A stretch of DNA of 64,000 nucleotides. Origin: Gammaproteobacteria bacterium RIFCSPHIGHO2_12_FULL_35_23 (lineage in GTDB: Bacteria > Pseudomonadota > Gammaproteobacteria > UBA12402). The position numbers were made by a program, and so were the translations under genes. The notes beneath the pieces are model-generated. The model was not told where the DNA came from. It saw nothing but the letters and a program-made list of their open reading frames with translations, and searched no databases. The DNA is taken from NCBI GenBank assembly GCA_001801465.1, contig MGXT01000025.1:124001-188000 (forward strand). The letters are read 5' to 3'. Below are positions 27,244-36,427 of this stretch, in pieces. Each line of letters begins with the position of its first letter. The first letter of the stretch is position 1.

Positions 27244-28128
27244 TTAAAATCTAAGTTTTTCTGCTAGTTGCTTAGCTAATAACTCCGCCTGCTCTTTGCT
27301 GCCTTGTACACTAGCTGTTACATATTCATCATTTTCTATCTTAGCGCTAAAACCTTTAATTACTAGATTTTCATTAAAAATTTCAGCATAAACCCCTAAA
27401 GGCGTATGACAACTAGCATTTAAAGTTTTAGCTACCATCCTTTCTGTTTGCACACAGAATTGTGTCAGCCTATCTGTTAATTGGCTGACTAATTGAATGA
27501 TGGCTTTATTAGTTTTACAACACTCAATGCCTATAGCGCCCTGTCCAGCTGCTGGAATAAAATCTTCAAGTGGTAAATAACTTTTTATTCTGTTTTGCAA
27601 GGCCAATCTATTAAGACCGGCAGCGGCTAATACAATAGCATCTAAATTATTATCTTCTAGTTTTTTAATGCGAGTGGGTACATTGCCTCGTAACTCTACA
27701 AATTGCAGATCCGGTTTTTTCGCTTTAAGCTGTTTTATTCTCCGAAAGCTTGAAGTACCTATGACAGCTTTGTTTGGTAGCTCTGTAAGATAATTATATC
27801 GATTAGAGATCAAAACATCTCTTGGGTCTTCGCGTTTAAGTATTGCAGCAATACAAAAAGAATCAGAAATTTCAAATGGCACATCTTTCATTGAATGAAC
27901 TGCGATATCAGCCTCATTATTTAACAGTGCCTGCTCCAGTTCTTTTACAAACAAGCCTTTACCACCAATTTTTGCTAAAGAAGTCTCTAAGCGGCGATCT
28001 CCTTCAGTAGTTAACCCTATTATTTCAATTTTTAATTGTGGAAATAGGGCTTGTAAAGCGCCACTAACTATTTCCGTCTGCTTGAGTGCCAAGGCACTTT
28101 GCCGTGTTGCGATTCTAATAACTTTCAC
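27244..28128 (-). CDS. hemC: Hydroxymethylbilane synthase (porphobilinogen deaminase)
   Basis: HemC joins four porphobilinogens into hydroxymethylbilane. The 294-aa protein starts RIATRQSALALKQTEIV. VHSMKDVPFE carries the catalytic Asp. IGTSSFRRIKQLK, VELRGNVPTRIKKL and AAGQGAIGIEC follow. The dipyrromethane-cofactor Cys lies in LNASCHTPLGVY. It is the first gene of the hem operon on this strand, 17 bp downstream of the acyltransferase gene, which may share its promoter. Confidence 0.95.
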   Translation of the reverse strand: MKVIRIATRQSALALKQTEIVSGALQALFPQLKIEIIGLTTEGDRRLETSLAKIGGKGLFVKELEQALLNNEADIAVHSMKDVPFEISDSFCIAAILKREDPRDVLISNRYNYLTELPNKAVIGTSSFRRIKQLKAKKPDLQFVELRGNVPTRIKKLEDNNLDAIVLAAAGLNRLALQNRIKSYLPLEDFIPAAGQGAIGIECCKTNKAIIQLVSQLTDRLTQFCVQTERMVAKTLNASCHTPLGVYAEIFNENLVIKGFSAKIENDEYVTASVQGSKEQAELLAKQLAEKLRF

Positions 28129-28145
28129 AATTATTTATTACCTAA

Positions 28146-29036
28146 TTATTGCCAATAATTATCAATTTCTTTATCTTTCTCGATCCATAGTTGATTTAAC
28201 CATTCTTGAAATTTTACCCGATATTCTCGATCATTGACATAATCACCTAGCATTTCCTTATTAATAGGTTGTGTTTTAACAATGATAACAACTTGTTTTA
28301 ATCGTCCCGTTAAGTAATCCCAATATTTGTATCGTCCCTCACGATAAATAAGGGTAACATTAATAAATTGATGTAGATAATCTTCCATAGTCATTAAAGT
28401 ATAAGCAAGTCCACCGGCTCTTGGTTTCAATAAATGTTTAAATGGCGTTTTTTGACGTTTTGCTTTCTCAGCGGTATATCGAGTTCCTTCAGCAAAAGAA
28501 ATAATAGTCATTGGCATTTGTTTAAAACGCTGACAAAGCTTTTTGGTGGTAGCTAAATCTTTACCTTTTAGACTTGGTTTTTTAGCAATTTGTTCTTTTG
28601 TATAACGCTTCATGAAAGGATAGCCAATTAACCAACACCCCCACCCTAAAATAGGTACCCATAATAATTGTGATTTCATAAAAAATTTTAATACCGGCAG
28701 CCGATGATTAAAGACTCGATAAAGTATTAATACATCAGTCCAAGAACAATGATTGGCGGTTAATAAATACCAATCATTTCTTGTTAGGTTTTCCCCACCT
28801 ATTATTTTGATTTCAGTTTGAGTAAGTAATCGCATACCCCAATCATTTATATCAGTCCAAAGTACTGGCATAGTGTTTAACCAACGATCGCATTTTCTTT
28901 GCCAACTTTTAATAGGAATTAAGTATTTTAATAGTCCAAGAATATAAACTAAGCTTCCCACTGATAAAATGGCCAGAATATGCACTAAAAAAGTTAAAAT
29001 CCCTCTAAGAATTGCTGGTAAGAATCGCGCCAACAT
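28146..29036 (-). CDS. Membrane-bound lysophospholipid acyltransferase (YihG/LclA-like)
   Basis: A 296-aa inner-membrane acyltransferase of the PlsC superfamily. The HxxxxD catalytic motif is seen in TANHCSWTDVLILYR, and the glycerophosphate-binding FAEGTRYT follows. An N-terminal hydrophobic helix (about residues 6-36) anchors it. The longer form with a C-terminal extension (LTGRLKQVVIIVKTQPINKE) fits the YihG-type acyltransferases rather than PlsC itself. Acyl donor and acceptor are unknown. It is divergent from ubiK. Confidence 0.83.
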   Translation of the reverse strand: MLARFLPAILRGILTFLVHILAILSVGSLVYILGLLKYLIPIKSWQRKCDRWLNTMPVLWTDINDWGMRLLTQTEIKIIGGENLTRNDWYLLTANHCSWTDVLILYRVFNHRLPVLKFFMKSQLLWVPILGWGCWLIGYPFMKRYTKEQIAKKPSLKGKDLATTKKLCQRFKQMPMTIISFAEGTRYTAEKAKRQKTPFKHLLKPRAGGLAYTLMTMEDYLHQFINVTLIYREGRYKYWDYLTGRLKQVVIIVKTQPINKEMLGDYVNDREYRVKFQEWLNQLWIEKDKEIDNYWQ

Positions 29037-29111
29037 ATCTATTCCTTAACACTCGAAAATTGGATGTAGCAAGTGTATTATTATTATTCTTTTTCTACAA
29101 GGAACAAAAAA

Positions 29112-29369
29112 GTGATTAGCTCAAAACTACTAGAAGATTTAACTAAACGTATTATGAATGCGCTGCCTAAAGATCTTGCTATACTTAAAAAAGATTTTGA
29201 CACAACTGTAAAGTCTTGTCTTAAAAGTTCATTAGAAAAATTTGATTTGGTTTCTAGAGAAGAATTTGATATTCAAGCTCGTGCCTTACAAAGAGCCCAA
29301 GAAAAATTATTCACATTAAAAGAACGAGTTGAAGAACTAGAAAAAAAATCTAACGGTGCTCACCAATAA
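29112..29369 (+). CDS. ubiK: Ubiquinone biosynthesis accessory factor UbiK (BMFP)
   Basis: A small membrane-fusogenic coiled-coil protein that assists ubiquinone synthesis at the membrane. It starts with a GTG at 29112 (MISSKLLEDLTKRIMNALPK), preceded by AAGGA at proper spacing; earlier codons in the frame (from 29073) are hydrophobic noise. The amphipathic first helix is followed by a coiled coil ending in ALQRAQEKLFTLKERVEELE. The length of about 85 aa fits the family. Confidence 0.88.
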   Translation: MISSKLLEDLTKRIMNALPKDLAILKKDFDTTVKSCLKSSLEKFDLVSREEFDIQARALQRAQEKLFTLKERVEELEKKSNGAHQ

Positions 29370-29390
29370 CTATTTAATAAAAAATTTTAG

Positions 29391-30365
29391 TTAATAAATT
29401 TTTATATAGGCCTGCGCTCTTAATTGTGCTATCCAATTTAATAAGGCCTGATTAAATTCTCGCTCATAAATCATTTCTTCGACTTGCTTACGTTGTTCAT
29501 CCGGAGTACCTTGAGAATCAGCGACACTACGAACACCCAGTAATTTTATAACATGAAATCCATTAGGAGTTCTAATCGGGCCTGCCACTTGATTAGCTTT
29601 CATTTTTTCTGCATAAGGGACAAAAGGTGTTGGCAATTCAGCCAGTTTTCGCCAACCTAAATCGCCGCCTTGTAACGCTTGAGCTCCCCCTGACACTTCA
29701 ATCGCTAACTGTTTGAAGTTTGTACCTTGCTTTAATTGCTGTACTACTTTCAAAGCATTTGATTCTGCTTGCTGCACTTGCTCGGGCGTAGGTGAATCAG
29801 GCAAAGTAATTAAAATATCTGCCACATCATATTCACTATTGCCTTGTTGGTTTTTGGAAAGATTTGCTAGGTAATCGTCGACCTCTTCTTCGCTAATACT
29901 AATTCTTGAGGAAACTGCTTGTTGTTGTACCATTTGCATCAGAATTTCTTTTTTTAATTCTTTATTAAAACTTGCTACCGTAAAACCATTTTTTTCAGCT
30001 GATTGATAAAGCTCCTCAACAGTTAAACCATTTTGTTCAGCAACATGCTGTAACGCTTGTTCTAATTGTTCTTTAGAAACTTTTAAGTGATATCTTGAGG
30101 CCATTTGCAATTGTAAGGTTTCATTAATCATTTGCTGTAACACTTGGGTGCGTAACGCTGCAGGATTAGGCATCGGCGTATTACTGGCTTGTAATTGAGA
30201 TTCAATTAAATTTACTTTAGTGTTAATCTCTGCATTAGTAATCACTTGGTCATTGACGACAGCAGCAATGCTATCTAAAGGCTGAGCTGCTTGGGCTTGA
30301 GCGATGGTGAAAGAAGCAAGTAGCCCTAAACTAACTATCATTATTCTATAGAAGTATTTTTTCAT
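29391..30365 (-). CDS. surA: SurA-like periplasmic chaperone/peptidyl-prolyl isomerase
   Basis: An exported 324-aa folding factor for outer-membrane proteins. The signal peptide ends near AQA at residues 23-27. The SurA N-terminal domain follows (LDSIAAVVNDQVITNAEINT, LRTQVLQQMINETLQLQMAS). A single parvulin domain comes next (YDVADILITLPDSPTPEQV, GGDLGWRKLAELPTPFVPY, VAGPIRTPNGFHVIKLLGVR). Enterobacterial SurA has two parvulin domains and about 430 aa, so this is the short form. It is convergent with ubiK. Confidence 0.85.
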   Translation of the reverse strand: MKKYFYRIMIVSLGLLASFTIAQAQAAQPLDSIAAVVNDQVITNAEINTKVNLIESQLQASNTPMPNPAALRTQVLQQMINETLQLQMASRYHLKVSKEQLEQALQHVAEQNGLTVEELYQSAEKNGFTVASFNKELKKEILMQMVQQQAVSSRISISEEEVDDYLANLSKNQQGNSEYDVADILITLPDSPTPEQVQQAESNALKVVQQLKQGTNFKQLAIEVSGGAQALQGGDLGWRKLAELPTPFVPYAEKMKANQVAGPIRTPNGFHVIKLLGVRSVADSQGTPDEQRKQVEEMIYEREFNQALLNWIAQLRAQAYIKIY

Positions 30366-30755
30366 AGGTTTACCACTAAATATGTGTTTAATTATTAACC
30401 ATTTATAGTTGTTAAACTACCCAAGGCTATTTAAAAAAATGAAGTGTAGCAGATTGAATTAAGCTCGGTAATAAAAATTTACCTGCTTCCTAACTTACTA
30501 GCAGTTAATTCTACTAAACCATCGTTTTTATATAGCCTATACTTATCGCCAAAAATGTTTAAATTTTAGCCGTATATAAAAACAATAAAAGAAAAAGCTT
30601 GATTTTCTGCAGCCAGATGAAGATTATAGTAGGCTTTTACTAGATATTGGTTAATAAAAGATCAGCTGTACTGATTTTCTACTAGCGGCTTTACTGGAAC
30701 TTTCATGTCTGCCATGCTATTTATTAATGAGTAGTAATATTTAATGAGATGATAA
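30366..30755. other. 390-bp gap: surA promoter side and decayed DNA ahead of smg
   Basis: No intact gene is seen here. The left part is AT-rich and presumably holds the divergent surA promoter. The right part, 30598-30732, contains the probable dprA remnant listed separately. No tRNA-like structure or strong hairpin was noticed. Confidence 0.4.
30598..30732 (+). pseudogene. dprA: Possible dprA 3'-end remnant
   Basis: DprA loads RecA onto single-stranded DNA during natural transformation. The plus strand reads LDFLQPDEDYSRLLLDIG and then stops. In another frame it continues FSTSGFTGTFMSAMLFINE. This resembles the DprA linker plus winged-helix end (D-x-D-Y-x-x-L-L-x-x-I-G, then S-G-F-T-x-x-x-x-S-A-M-L-x-x-x-E). 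The position just upstream of smg-topA is where gammaproteobacteria usually carry dprA. The match is short, so it is tentative. Confidence 0.42.
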
Positions 30756-31238
30756 ATGAATAAAGAAGATTTGTTGCACGCTTTAATGTATGTCTTTGAA
30801 AATTTTATAGAAGCTAATGCTACGATAAACTTTCAATCCAAACAGATCGAGAAAGAAATGTTAAAGGCTGGATTTGACAAAAAAGAAATTAATAAAGCTC
30901 TTACCTGGTTTGGTGATTTAAACCAAATTAAAGACACTGTCACCCAGGGGACTTTATCTATTTCTGCTGCGACTCGAATCTTTTCAGATTATGAAACTAA
31001 TAAAATGACCCTAGAGGCCCGTAGTTATTTAGCTTTTTTAGAACATAGTAAAATTGTTGATCCAACTAGCCGTGAGCTGATTGTTGATAGAGTAATGGCT
31101 TTAGAAGAGCCTGTAATTGATACCTCGGAAATAAAGTGGGTAACGCTTATGGTTTTGTTTAGCCAAGCAGATAAAAAACATGAATTAAAACTTATGGAAG
31201 ATTTAATTTTAGTTCATGAAGACTCAATTGTGCATTAA
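30756..31238 (+). CDS. smg: Smg family protein (DUF494)
   Basis: A 160-aa all-helical cytosolic protein of unknown biochemical function that is widely linked to topA and dprA. The N-terminus LLHALMYVFENFIEANATIN and the block LKAGFDKKEINKALTWFGDL match the DUF494/Smg family. It lies 23 bp upstream of topA and probably shares its transcript. Confidence 0.88.
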   Translation: MNKEDLLHALMYVFENFIEANATINFQSKQIEKEMLKAGFDKKEINKALTWFGDLNQIKDTVTQGTLSISAATRIFSDYETNKMTLEARSYLAFLEHSKIVDPTSRELIVDRVMALEEPVIDTSEIKWVTLMVLFSQADKKHELKLMEDLILVHEDSIVH

Positions 31239-31261
31239 GGAAAAGGGAGCATAAAACTCTC

Positions 31262-33544
31262 ATGGAGAATTTAGTCATTGTCGAATCGCCTGCTAAGGCT
31301 AAAACAATAAAAAAGTACTTAGGCAAAAATTTTGAAGTTATGGCTTCCTATGGCCATGTTCGTGACCTGATGCCTAAAGAAGGTGCCGTCGATCCAGAGC
31401 ATCAATTTGCAATGGCTTATCAAATCATTGAAAAAAATAGTAAACATGTTACCGCCATTAAAAAAGCAATAAAAGAAGCCAAAGCCTTATTTTTAGCAAC
31501 TGACCCTGATCGCGAAGGAGAGGCGATTGCTTGGCATATTTATGAAATCTTACAGCAACAAAAAGCATTAAAAGGTAAAACCGTTCATCGAGTAGTGTTT
31601 CATCAAATTACCAAGAATGCTATCAAGGAAGCTGTCGATCACCCCCGTGAAATTTCAATGGATTTAGTGAATGCTCAACAAGCAAGACGTGCATTAGACT
31701 ATTTAGTTGGTTTTAAATTATCCCCTTTATTGTGGCGTAAAATCAGGCAAGGTTTGTCAGCAGGGCGGGTTCAAAGTCCTGCTTTACGTTTGATTGTTGA
31801 GCGTGAAGAGGAAATTGAAAAATTTAAACCTCAAGAATATTGGAGCATCACCGCTTTAAATGAAAAAGATAAGCAAGAATTTAAGGCTAGACTTGTTGCT
31901 TATCAAGGCAAAAAGCTTGAACAATTTTCAATTACTCAAGCAAAAGAAGCGGAGGCAATCAAAAAAACTTTATTAGAAAAAACTCAAGGTACACTTACTG
32001 TCTCTAAAGTTGAAAAAAAGCAACGTAAACGTAATCCGACCGCTCCATTTATTACCTCTACCTTACAACAAGAGGCAATCAGAAAACTAGGGTTCACTGC
32101 GCAGCGCACAATGCGCGTAGCACAACAACTCTATGAAGGGATTGATTTAGGCTCAGAAACGGTAGGTTTAATCACTTATATGCGTACTGACTCAGTCAAC
32201 TTAGCTAACGAGGCAATAGCCGATATTCGAGATTATATTGTAGAAACTTATGGTAAAGAAAATCTTCCTAAAGAAATTCCTATTTATAAAACGAAATCTA
32301 AAAATGCCCAAGAAGCACATGAAGCAATTAGACCAACTTCCGTTTATAAAGCACCAGAATCGCTTCAAAAAAAATTAAATGATGAACAATTTAAATTATA
32401 TGAATTAATTTGGAAGCGAACGGTTGCCTGCCAAATGATCCCTGCTACCATTAATTTAGTATCTATTGATCTGACTTGTGGCATGAAAGATTGTTTTCGA
32501 GCCACAGGCTCTACCATTGCTGTTCCAGGCTTCTTGACCGTTTATCAAGAAAGCTTGGATGATAATGCAGCAACTGAAGAAGATCGTTTACTCCCAGAGT
32601 TAAAAGAAGGAGAAACCGTTACTTTAAAAGAAATTACTTGTCTACAACACTTTACTGAACCACCGCCACGTTATAGTGAAGCGAGCTTAGTTAAAACTTT
32701 AGAAGAGTTTGGCATTGGTAGACCCTCTACGTATGCAAGTATTATCTCGACTTTACAAAATAGAAAATACGCATATATTGATAAAAAACGCTTTTATCCT
32801 ACCGATATAGGCAGGATCGTTAATAAATTTCTTACTCATTACTTTACTCAATATGTAGATTATGACTTTACCGCTAACTTAGAAGATACTTTAGATGCTA
32901 TTTCACGCGGTGAAAAGCAATGGATACCTGTATTAGATGAATTTTGGCATCCCTTTATTAAGAAAATTGAAGAAATAGGCGCTACTGTACAACGTAAAGA
33001 TGTAACCCAAGAACCAATTGATGAAAAATGTCCTGAATGCGGCAACCCTTTGTCAATCAGGCTAGGCCGTAACGGCCGTTTTATTGGTTGCTCCGGTTAT
33101 CCAGATTGTAGCTATACTCGCAATCTTCACGAAGATAAAAATGAGGATTCTGCTACTGAAGCTGAAATTGTAGCCGACAGAAAATGTCCTAAATGTAAAG
33201 GGGATTTAGTTATTAAGCATGGTCCTTATGGTAAATTCATTGGCTGCAGCAATTATCCTAAATGTAAGTTTATAGAGCCTCTAGAAAAACCCGAAGACAC
33301 TAAAGTAACTTGCCCTGTTTGCAAAAAAGGAACTATCTTAAAACGAAAATCAAAACGCGGAAAAATATTTTATTCGTGTTCCAAATACCCTAAATGTACT
33401 TATGCATTATGGAACATGCCTATTGCTGAAACTTGCCCAGCCTGCCATTGGCCCATTTTAACTTTAAAAGAAACCAAACGTGCGGGTAAAGAAATTGTTT
33501 GTCCTCAAGAAGCCTGCAAATATAAGCGGCCGGCAGAAGATTAA
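31262..33544 (+). CDS. topA: DNA topoisomerase I
   Basis: TopA relaxes negative supercoils by single-strand passage. The 760-aa protein opens with the Toprim domain (LVIVESPAKAKTIKKYLG, LATDPDREGEAIAWHI). The catalytic Tyr, about residue 306, lies in GLITYMRTDSVNLANEAI. Several four-Cys zinc ribbons follow: CPECGNPLSIRLGRNGRFIG, CPKCKGDLVIKHGPYGKFIG and CPVCKKGTILKRKSKRGKIF. A last one is CPACHWPI with a later Cys pair. Length and domain order fit the gammaproteobacterial enzyme, although it is shorter at the C-terminus than E. coli TopA. Confidence 0.96.
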   Translation: MENLVIVESPAKAKTIKKYLGKNFEVMASYGHVRDLMPKEGAVDPEHQFAMAYQIIEKNSKHVTAIKKAIKEAKALFLATDPDREGEAIAWHIYEILQQQKALKGKTVHRVVFHQITKNAIKEAVDHPREISMDLVNAQQARRALDYLVGFKLSPLLWRKIRQGLSAGRVQSPALRLIVEREEEIEKFKPQEYWSITALNEKDKQEFKARLVAYQGKKLEQFSITQAKEAEAIKKTLLEKTQGTLTVSKVEKKQRKRNPTAPFITSTLQQEAIRKLGFTAQRTMRVAQQLYEGIDLGSETVGLITYMRTDSVNLANEAIADIRDYIVETYGKENLPKEIPIYKTKSKNAQEAHEAIRPTSVYKAPESLQKKLNDEQFKLYELIWKRTVACQMIPATINLVSIDLTCGMKDCFRATGSTIAVPGFLTVYQESLDDNAATEEDRLLPELKEGETVTLKEITCLQHFTEPPPRYSEASLVKTLEEFGIGRPSTYASIISTLQNRKYAYIDKKRFYPTDIGRIVNKFLTHYFTQYVDYDFTANLEDTLDAISRGEKQWIPVLDEFWHPFIKKIEEIGATVQRKDVTQEPIDEKCPECGNPLSIRLGRNGRFIGCSGYPDCSYTRNLHEDKNEDSATEAEIVADRKCPKCKGDLVIKHGPYGKFIGCSNYPKCKFIEPLEKPEDTKVTCPVCKKGTILKRKSKRGKIFYSCSKYPKCTYALWNMPIAETCPACHWPILTLKETKRAGKEIVCPQEACKYKRPAED

Positions 33545-33603
33545 GTTATGTTGATAATCAACAAATAGATTTGTTTAATACTTGCCTTTCAATATTTTAA
33601 TGA

Positions 33604-34422
33604 TTATGGCTTTTGACACTGCTGGCAATAGACAGTTTGTCTCTGATTGATTTTTATTTCTTTAAGAGTAGTTTTGCAACGAAGACAGGGCTTTCCTCCT
33701 CGACCATACACAGCAAGTGACAAACTAAAATAACCCTTTTGGCCTTGAGCGCCATAAAAATCTTTTAAAGTAGTGCCGCCTTGTTTTATCGCTGCAGTTA
33801 AAGTGGTTTTAATTTCTTGTATTAATTGCTGAAGACGAGCTTGCTTGATTTTTCCTGCTGGCGTTTTAGGATTTATTTTGCTTTTAAATAGCACTTCATT
33901 AGCATAGATATTGCCCACCCCCACGACTACTTGACTATTCATAATAAAAGTTTTAACAGGTACCTTTTTATTTTTAGCCTTAGGCGCTAAATACTCAATC
34001 TTGAAAGCCCCACTTAATGGTTCTGGTCCTAATTTTTTTAATAACGGATGTTCGTCTAGAGATTGGGTAGTCCAAAGTATGGCACCAAATCTTCTCGGAT
34101 CATTGAATCGTAATAGCTGTTGATTAGCACAAATTAAATCAAAATGATCGTGTTTAGTAGGTAAGGTATCATGAGAAACTATACGCAAATGGCCAGACAT
34201 ACCTAAATGAATAAGTAAATGGCCAGTTTTTGTGGTTAAAATTAAATATTTTCCTCTCCGGCAAACTGATTGAATAACTTGATTGGTTAAAGCGCTTTCT
34301 AAACATGGTGGGATAGGCCATCGTAATCGTGATTGACGTATAATAATTTTAGTAATCTTTTGTTTTAAAAGATAAGGCTCAATTCCTCGCCTAGTAGTTT
34401 CTACTTCAGGTAATTCTGGCAT
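33604..34422 (-). CDS. mutM: Formamidopyrimidine-DNA glycosylase
   Basis: MutM (Fpg) excises 8-oxoguanine and cuts the abasic site. The start is the ATG at 34420-34422, because the catalytic proline must be residue 2 (MPELPEVETTRRGIEPYL). The frame's longer N-terminus cannot be right. Other features are RRGKYLIL, HLGMSGHL, GVGNIYANEVLF and the C-terminal zinc finger CLRCKTTLKEIKI with QTVYCQQC. It is followed upstream (in its own direction) by a terminator hairpin shared with rpmBG. Confidence 0.95.
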   Translation of the reverse strand: MPELPEVETTRRGIEPYLLKQKITKIIIRQSRLRWPIPPCLESALTNQVIQSVCRRGKYLILTTKTGHLLIHLGMSGHLRIVSHDTLPTKHDHFDLICANQQLLRFNDPRRFGAILWTTQSLDEHPLLKKLGPEPLSGAFKIEYLAPKAKNKKVPVKTFIMNSQVVVGVGNIYANEVLFKSKINPKTPAGKIKQARLQQLIQEIKTTLTAAIKQGGTTLKDFYGAQGQKGYFSLSLAVYGRGGKPCLRCKTTLKEIKINQRQTVYCQQCQKP

Positions 34423-34447
34423 ATTGTTATAAAAAGTCTCCTGAAAA

Positions 34448-34468
34448 AAAAGCCCCAATGGGGCTTTT
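34448..34468 (-). terminator. Intrinsic terminator after rpmB-rpmG
   Basis: A 9-bp perfect stem AAAAGCCCC / GGGGCTTTT with a 3-base loop, followed on the minus strand by a run of T. It lies just past the rpmG stop (34491) and ahead of mutM. It would end rpmBG transcription, possibly with some read-through into mutM. Confidence 0.85.
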
Positions 34469-34490
34469 TATTATTTTTTATCGATAGCTC

Positions 34491-34700
34491 TTACTTAATT
34501 TTATCTTCGGTAAATTCTACATGCATTCCAAACTTACCAGTTTCTGAATTCCAAGCTCTTGGATCATAATATTTTTTACGAAACTTTTCAGTCATGGTGC
34601 GTTTATTTTTAGTGGTTGTTTTAAAATAACCAGTTTTAGTCTTACCATCTTGTTTAAGGCCTGTAGAAACCATACGAATTTTATCTCGAGCTGATGCCAT
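34491..34700 (-). CDS. rpmG: 50S ribosomal protein L33 (long form)
   Basis: A ribosomal protein of the large subunit. The core KIRMVSTG, then TGYFKTTTKNKRTMTEKFRK and YYDP, is clear L33. It lacks the zinc-binding cysteines (the C-minus form). At 69 aa it is longer than the usual 50-56. About eight residues are inserted before TGYF (LKQDGKTK), and a similar number after YDP (RAWNSETGKF). It ends EDKIK as expected. It follows rpmB after 4 bp. Confidence 0.92.
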   Translation of the reverse strand: MASARDKIRMVSTGLKQDGKTKTGYFKTTTKNKRTMTEKFRKKYYDPRAWNSETGKFGMHVEFTEDKIK

Positions 34701-34704
34701 GATG

Positions 34705-34947
34705 TTACCTTTTATCTTCTTGCTTACGAGCTTCGATGTCTGCTAACACAGCTTCGATGCCTTTTTTATCAATTGTGCGTAACCCTTTGTTACTCACTCG
34801 TAATCTTACATACTGTTCTAAACTTGGAACCCAAAAACGTTTATCATGCAAATTCGGTTCAAACCGACGTTTAGTTTTGTTATTGGCATGCGATACATTA
34901 TTACCAGACATCGGCCGCTTGCCAGTTACTTCACATACTTTAGCCAT
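34705..34947 (-). CDS. rpmB: 50S ribosomal protein L28
   Basis: An 80-residue large-subunit protein. The start ATG at 34945-34947 gives [20 protein letters not shown] and follows a GGAG ribosome-binding site. The frame's longer N-terminus to 34974 is not part of the family. [20 protein letters not shown] and [17 protein letters not shown] complete the L28 pattern. The rpmB-rpmG pair is the standard bacterial order. Confidence 0.95.
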   Translation of the reverse strand: MAKVCEVTGKRPMSGNNVSHANNKTKRRFEPNLHDKRFWVPSLEQYVRLRVSNKGLRTIDKKGIEAVLADIEARKQEDKR

Positions 34948-35108
34948 TGCTTTCTCCAGGCTGTTATTGTACAATAGTTAACCAATAAAGGTATCTAATA
35001 AAGAGTGGCATTTATACCAAAGCGCCTTTAATTTAGCAAGGAAATTATAGCTCCCTTAAGACTTCTGATTAAAAAATAACAATTAGCCTCTTAATTACTC
35101 TGCTTATT

Positions 35109-35783
35109 TTAAAGAATTCCTTGTTCTACAAATGATAAAGACCGGCCCCTACCGATTATAATATGATCAAGTAGTTGAATATCTATTAAAGCTAATAGCC
35201 TTTTTAATTGCAGGGTAACCGTACGGTCTGAACCACTTGGTTGCAATCCTCCTGAAGGATGATTATGGGCAATAATTAAAGCCGTAGCATTGTAGTGTAA
35301 TGCCATTTTCATCACTTCTCGAGGATAAATGTCGGCTTCGTTAATACTACCTTGAAATAATTCAGCATAGCCGAGAATTTGATGTTGATTATTTAAAAAC
35401 AAACACGCAAAAGTTTCGCGATTTTTATGGCCTAATTTGGCTAATAAATAGGCTTTGGTTTGTTCTGAATTTTTTAATACGTTTTGATCTTGAAGCCTTT
35501 CAAACAAAACTCGACGGTTTAATTCTAAACTAGCTTGCAGCTGAATATATTTAGCCTTACCAAGCCCTGACAGTTGACAAAAACTTTGTAAATCTGTGCT
35601 TAGCAAACGATCCAAGCCACCAAATTGTTGCAACATCTCTCTGGCTAAATCAATCGCTGATTTACCCTTTGTTCCGGTACGTAATAAAATAGCCAATAAC
35701 TCTGCGACCGATAAAGTATCGGCCCCTTGAATTAATAGTTTTTCTCTTGGCCGCTCATCAGCTGGCCAATGACGAATCGCCAT
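35109..35783 (-). CDS. radC: RadC family JAB/MPN-domain protein
   Basis: A 224-aa protein of the UPF0758/RadC family. A helix-hairpin-helix N-terminus (LSVAELLAILLRTGTKGKSA and FCQLSGLGKAKYIQLQA) precedes a JAB metalloprotease-like domain. The domain carries the metal motif IIAHNHPSGGLQPSGSD. Despite the name, a role in DNA repair has not been upheld. The gene is divergent from dut, and ends near the rpmB promoter. Confidence 0.92.
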   Translation of the reverse strand: MAIRHWPADERPREKLLIQGADTLSVAELLAILLRTGTKGKSAIDLAREMLQQFGGLDRLLSTDLQSFCQLSGLGKAKYIQLQASLELNRRVLFERLQDQNVLKNSEQTKAYLLAKLGHKNRETFACLFLNNQHQILGYAELFQGSINEADIYPREVMKMALHYNATALIIAHNHPSGGLQPSGSDRTVTLQLKRLLALIDIQLLDHIIIGRGRSLSFVEQGIL

Positions 35784-35899
35784 CCTGCACTCCTGGGAAA
35801 CAATATTGAAAAAAGAAAGAAAAGATTGATAAAGTTATCATATACTCGCTTTGATTTTAAATCTACAATATTACTTATAAAAATAAGGTAACAATTCTT

Positions 35900-36355
35900 A
35901 TGCAAACAATAGAAATGAAAATTCTTAATAAGCAGATTGGCACTAACTTACCACTTCCTGCTTATGCCACAGCAGGTTCAGCAGGATTAGATTTAAGAGC
36001 CTGTTTAGAGACACCGCTTGAACTTCAGCCTGGCGAAACAAAATTAATTCCAACAGGAATTGCCATTCATATTGCTGATCCTGGTTTAGCGGCTTATATC
36101 CTGCCGCGTTCAGGCTTAGGTCACAAGCATGGCATTGTCTTAGGTAATTTAGTCGGCTTAATTGACTCTGATTATCAAGGAGAAATTATGATTTCTTGTT
36201 GGAATCGTAGTCAAACTGCTTTTACAATTCAACCTGGTGATAGAATTGCACAATTAGTTATTGTTCCTGTTTTACAGGTCAAATTTGAAGTAGTTGATCA
36301 ATTTAATCAATCACAAAGAGGAACTGGAGGCTTTGGCCATTCTGGGGATTCTTAA
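35900..36355 (+). CDS. dut: dUTP diphosphatase
   Basis: A trimeric dUTPase of 151 aa that keeps uracil out of DNA. The five family motifs are visible: [46 protein letters not shown] and the C-terminal [10 protein letters not shown] arm. It is preceded by AAGGTAAC at fair spacing. In many relatives it lies near dfp/coaBC, which is absent here. Confidence 0.95.
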   Translation: MQTIEMKILNKQIGTNLPLPAYATAGSAGLDLRACLETPLELQPGETKLIPTGIAIHIADPGLAAYILPRSGLGHKHGIVLGNLVGLIDSDYQGEIMISCWNRSQTAFTIQPGDRIAQLVIVPVLQVKFEVVDQFNQSQRGTGGFGHSGDS

Positions 36356-36427
36356 CAAGCACTTAAGCTTTAGTTAAGATAATTATGGTAATATTACGGC
36401 CATAATAATCATAATAGTAATAAAAAT

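Noticed and set aside
33548..33564. TGTTGAT-A-ATCAACA inverted repeat after topA as a terminator
   Set aside because: The stem is short and AT-rich and no clear T run follows; the evidence was too weak to list as a feature.
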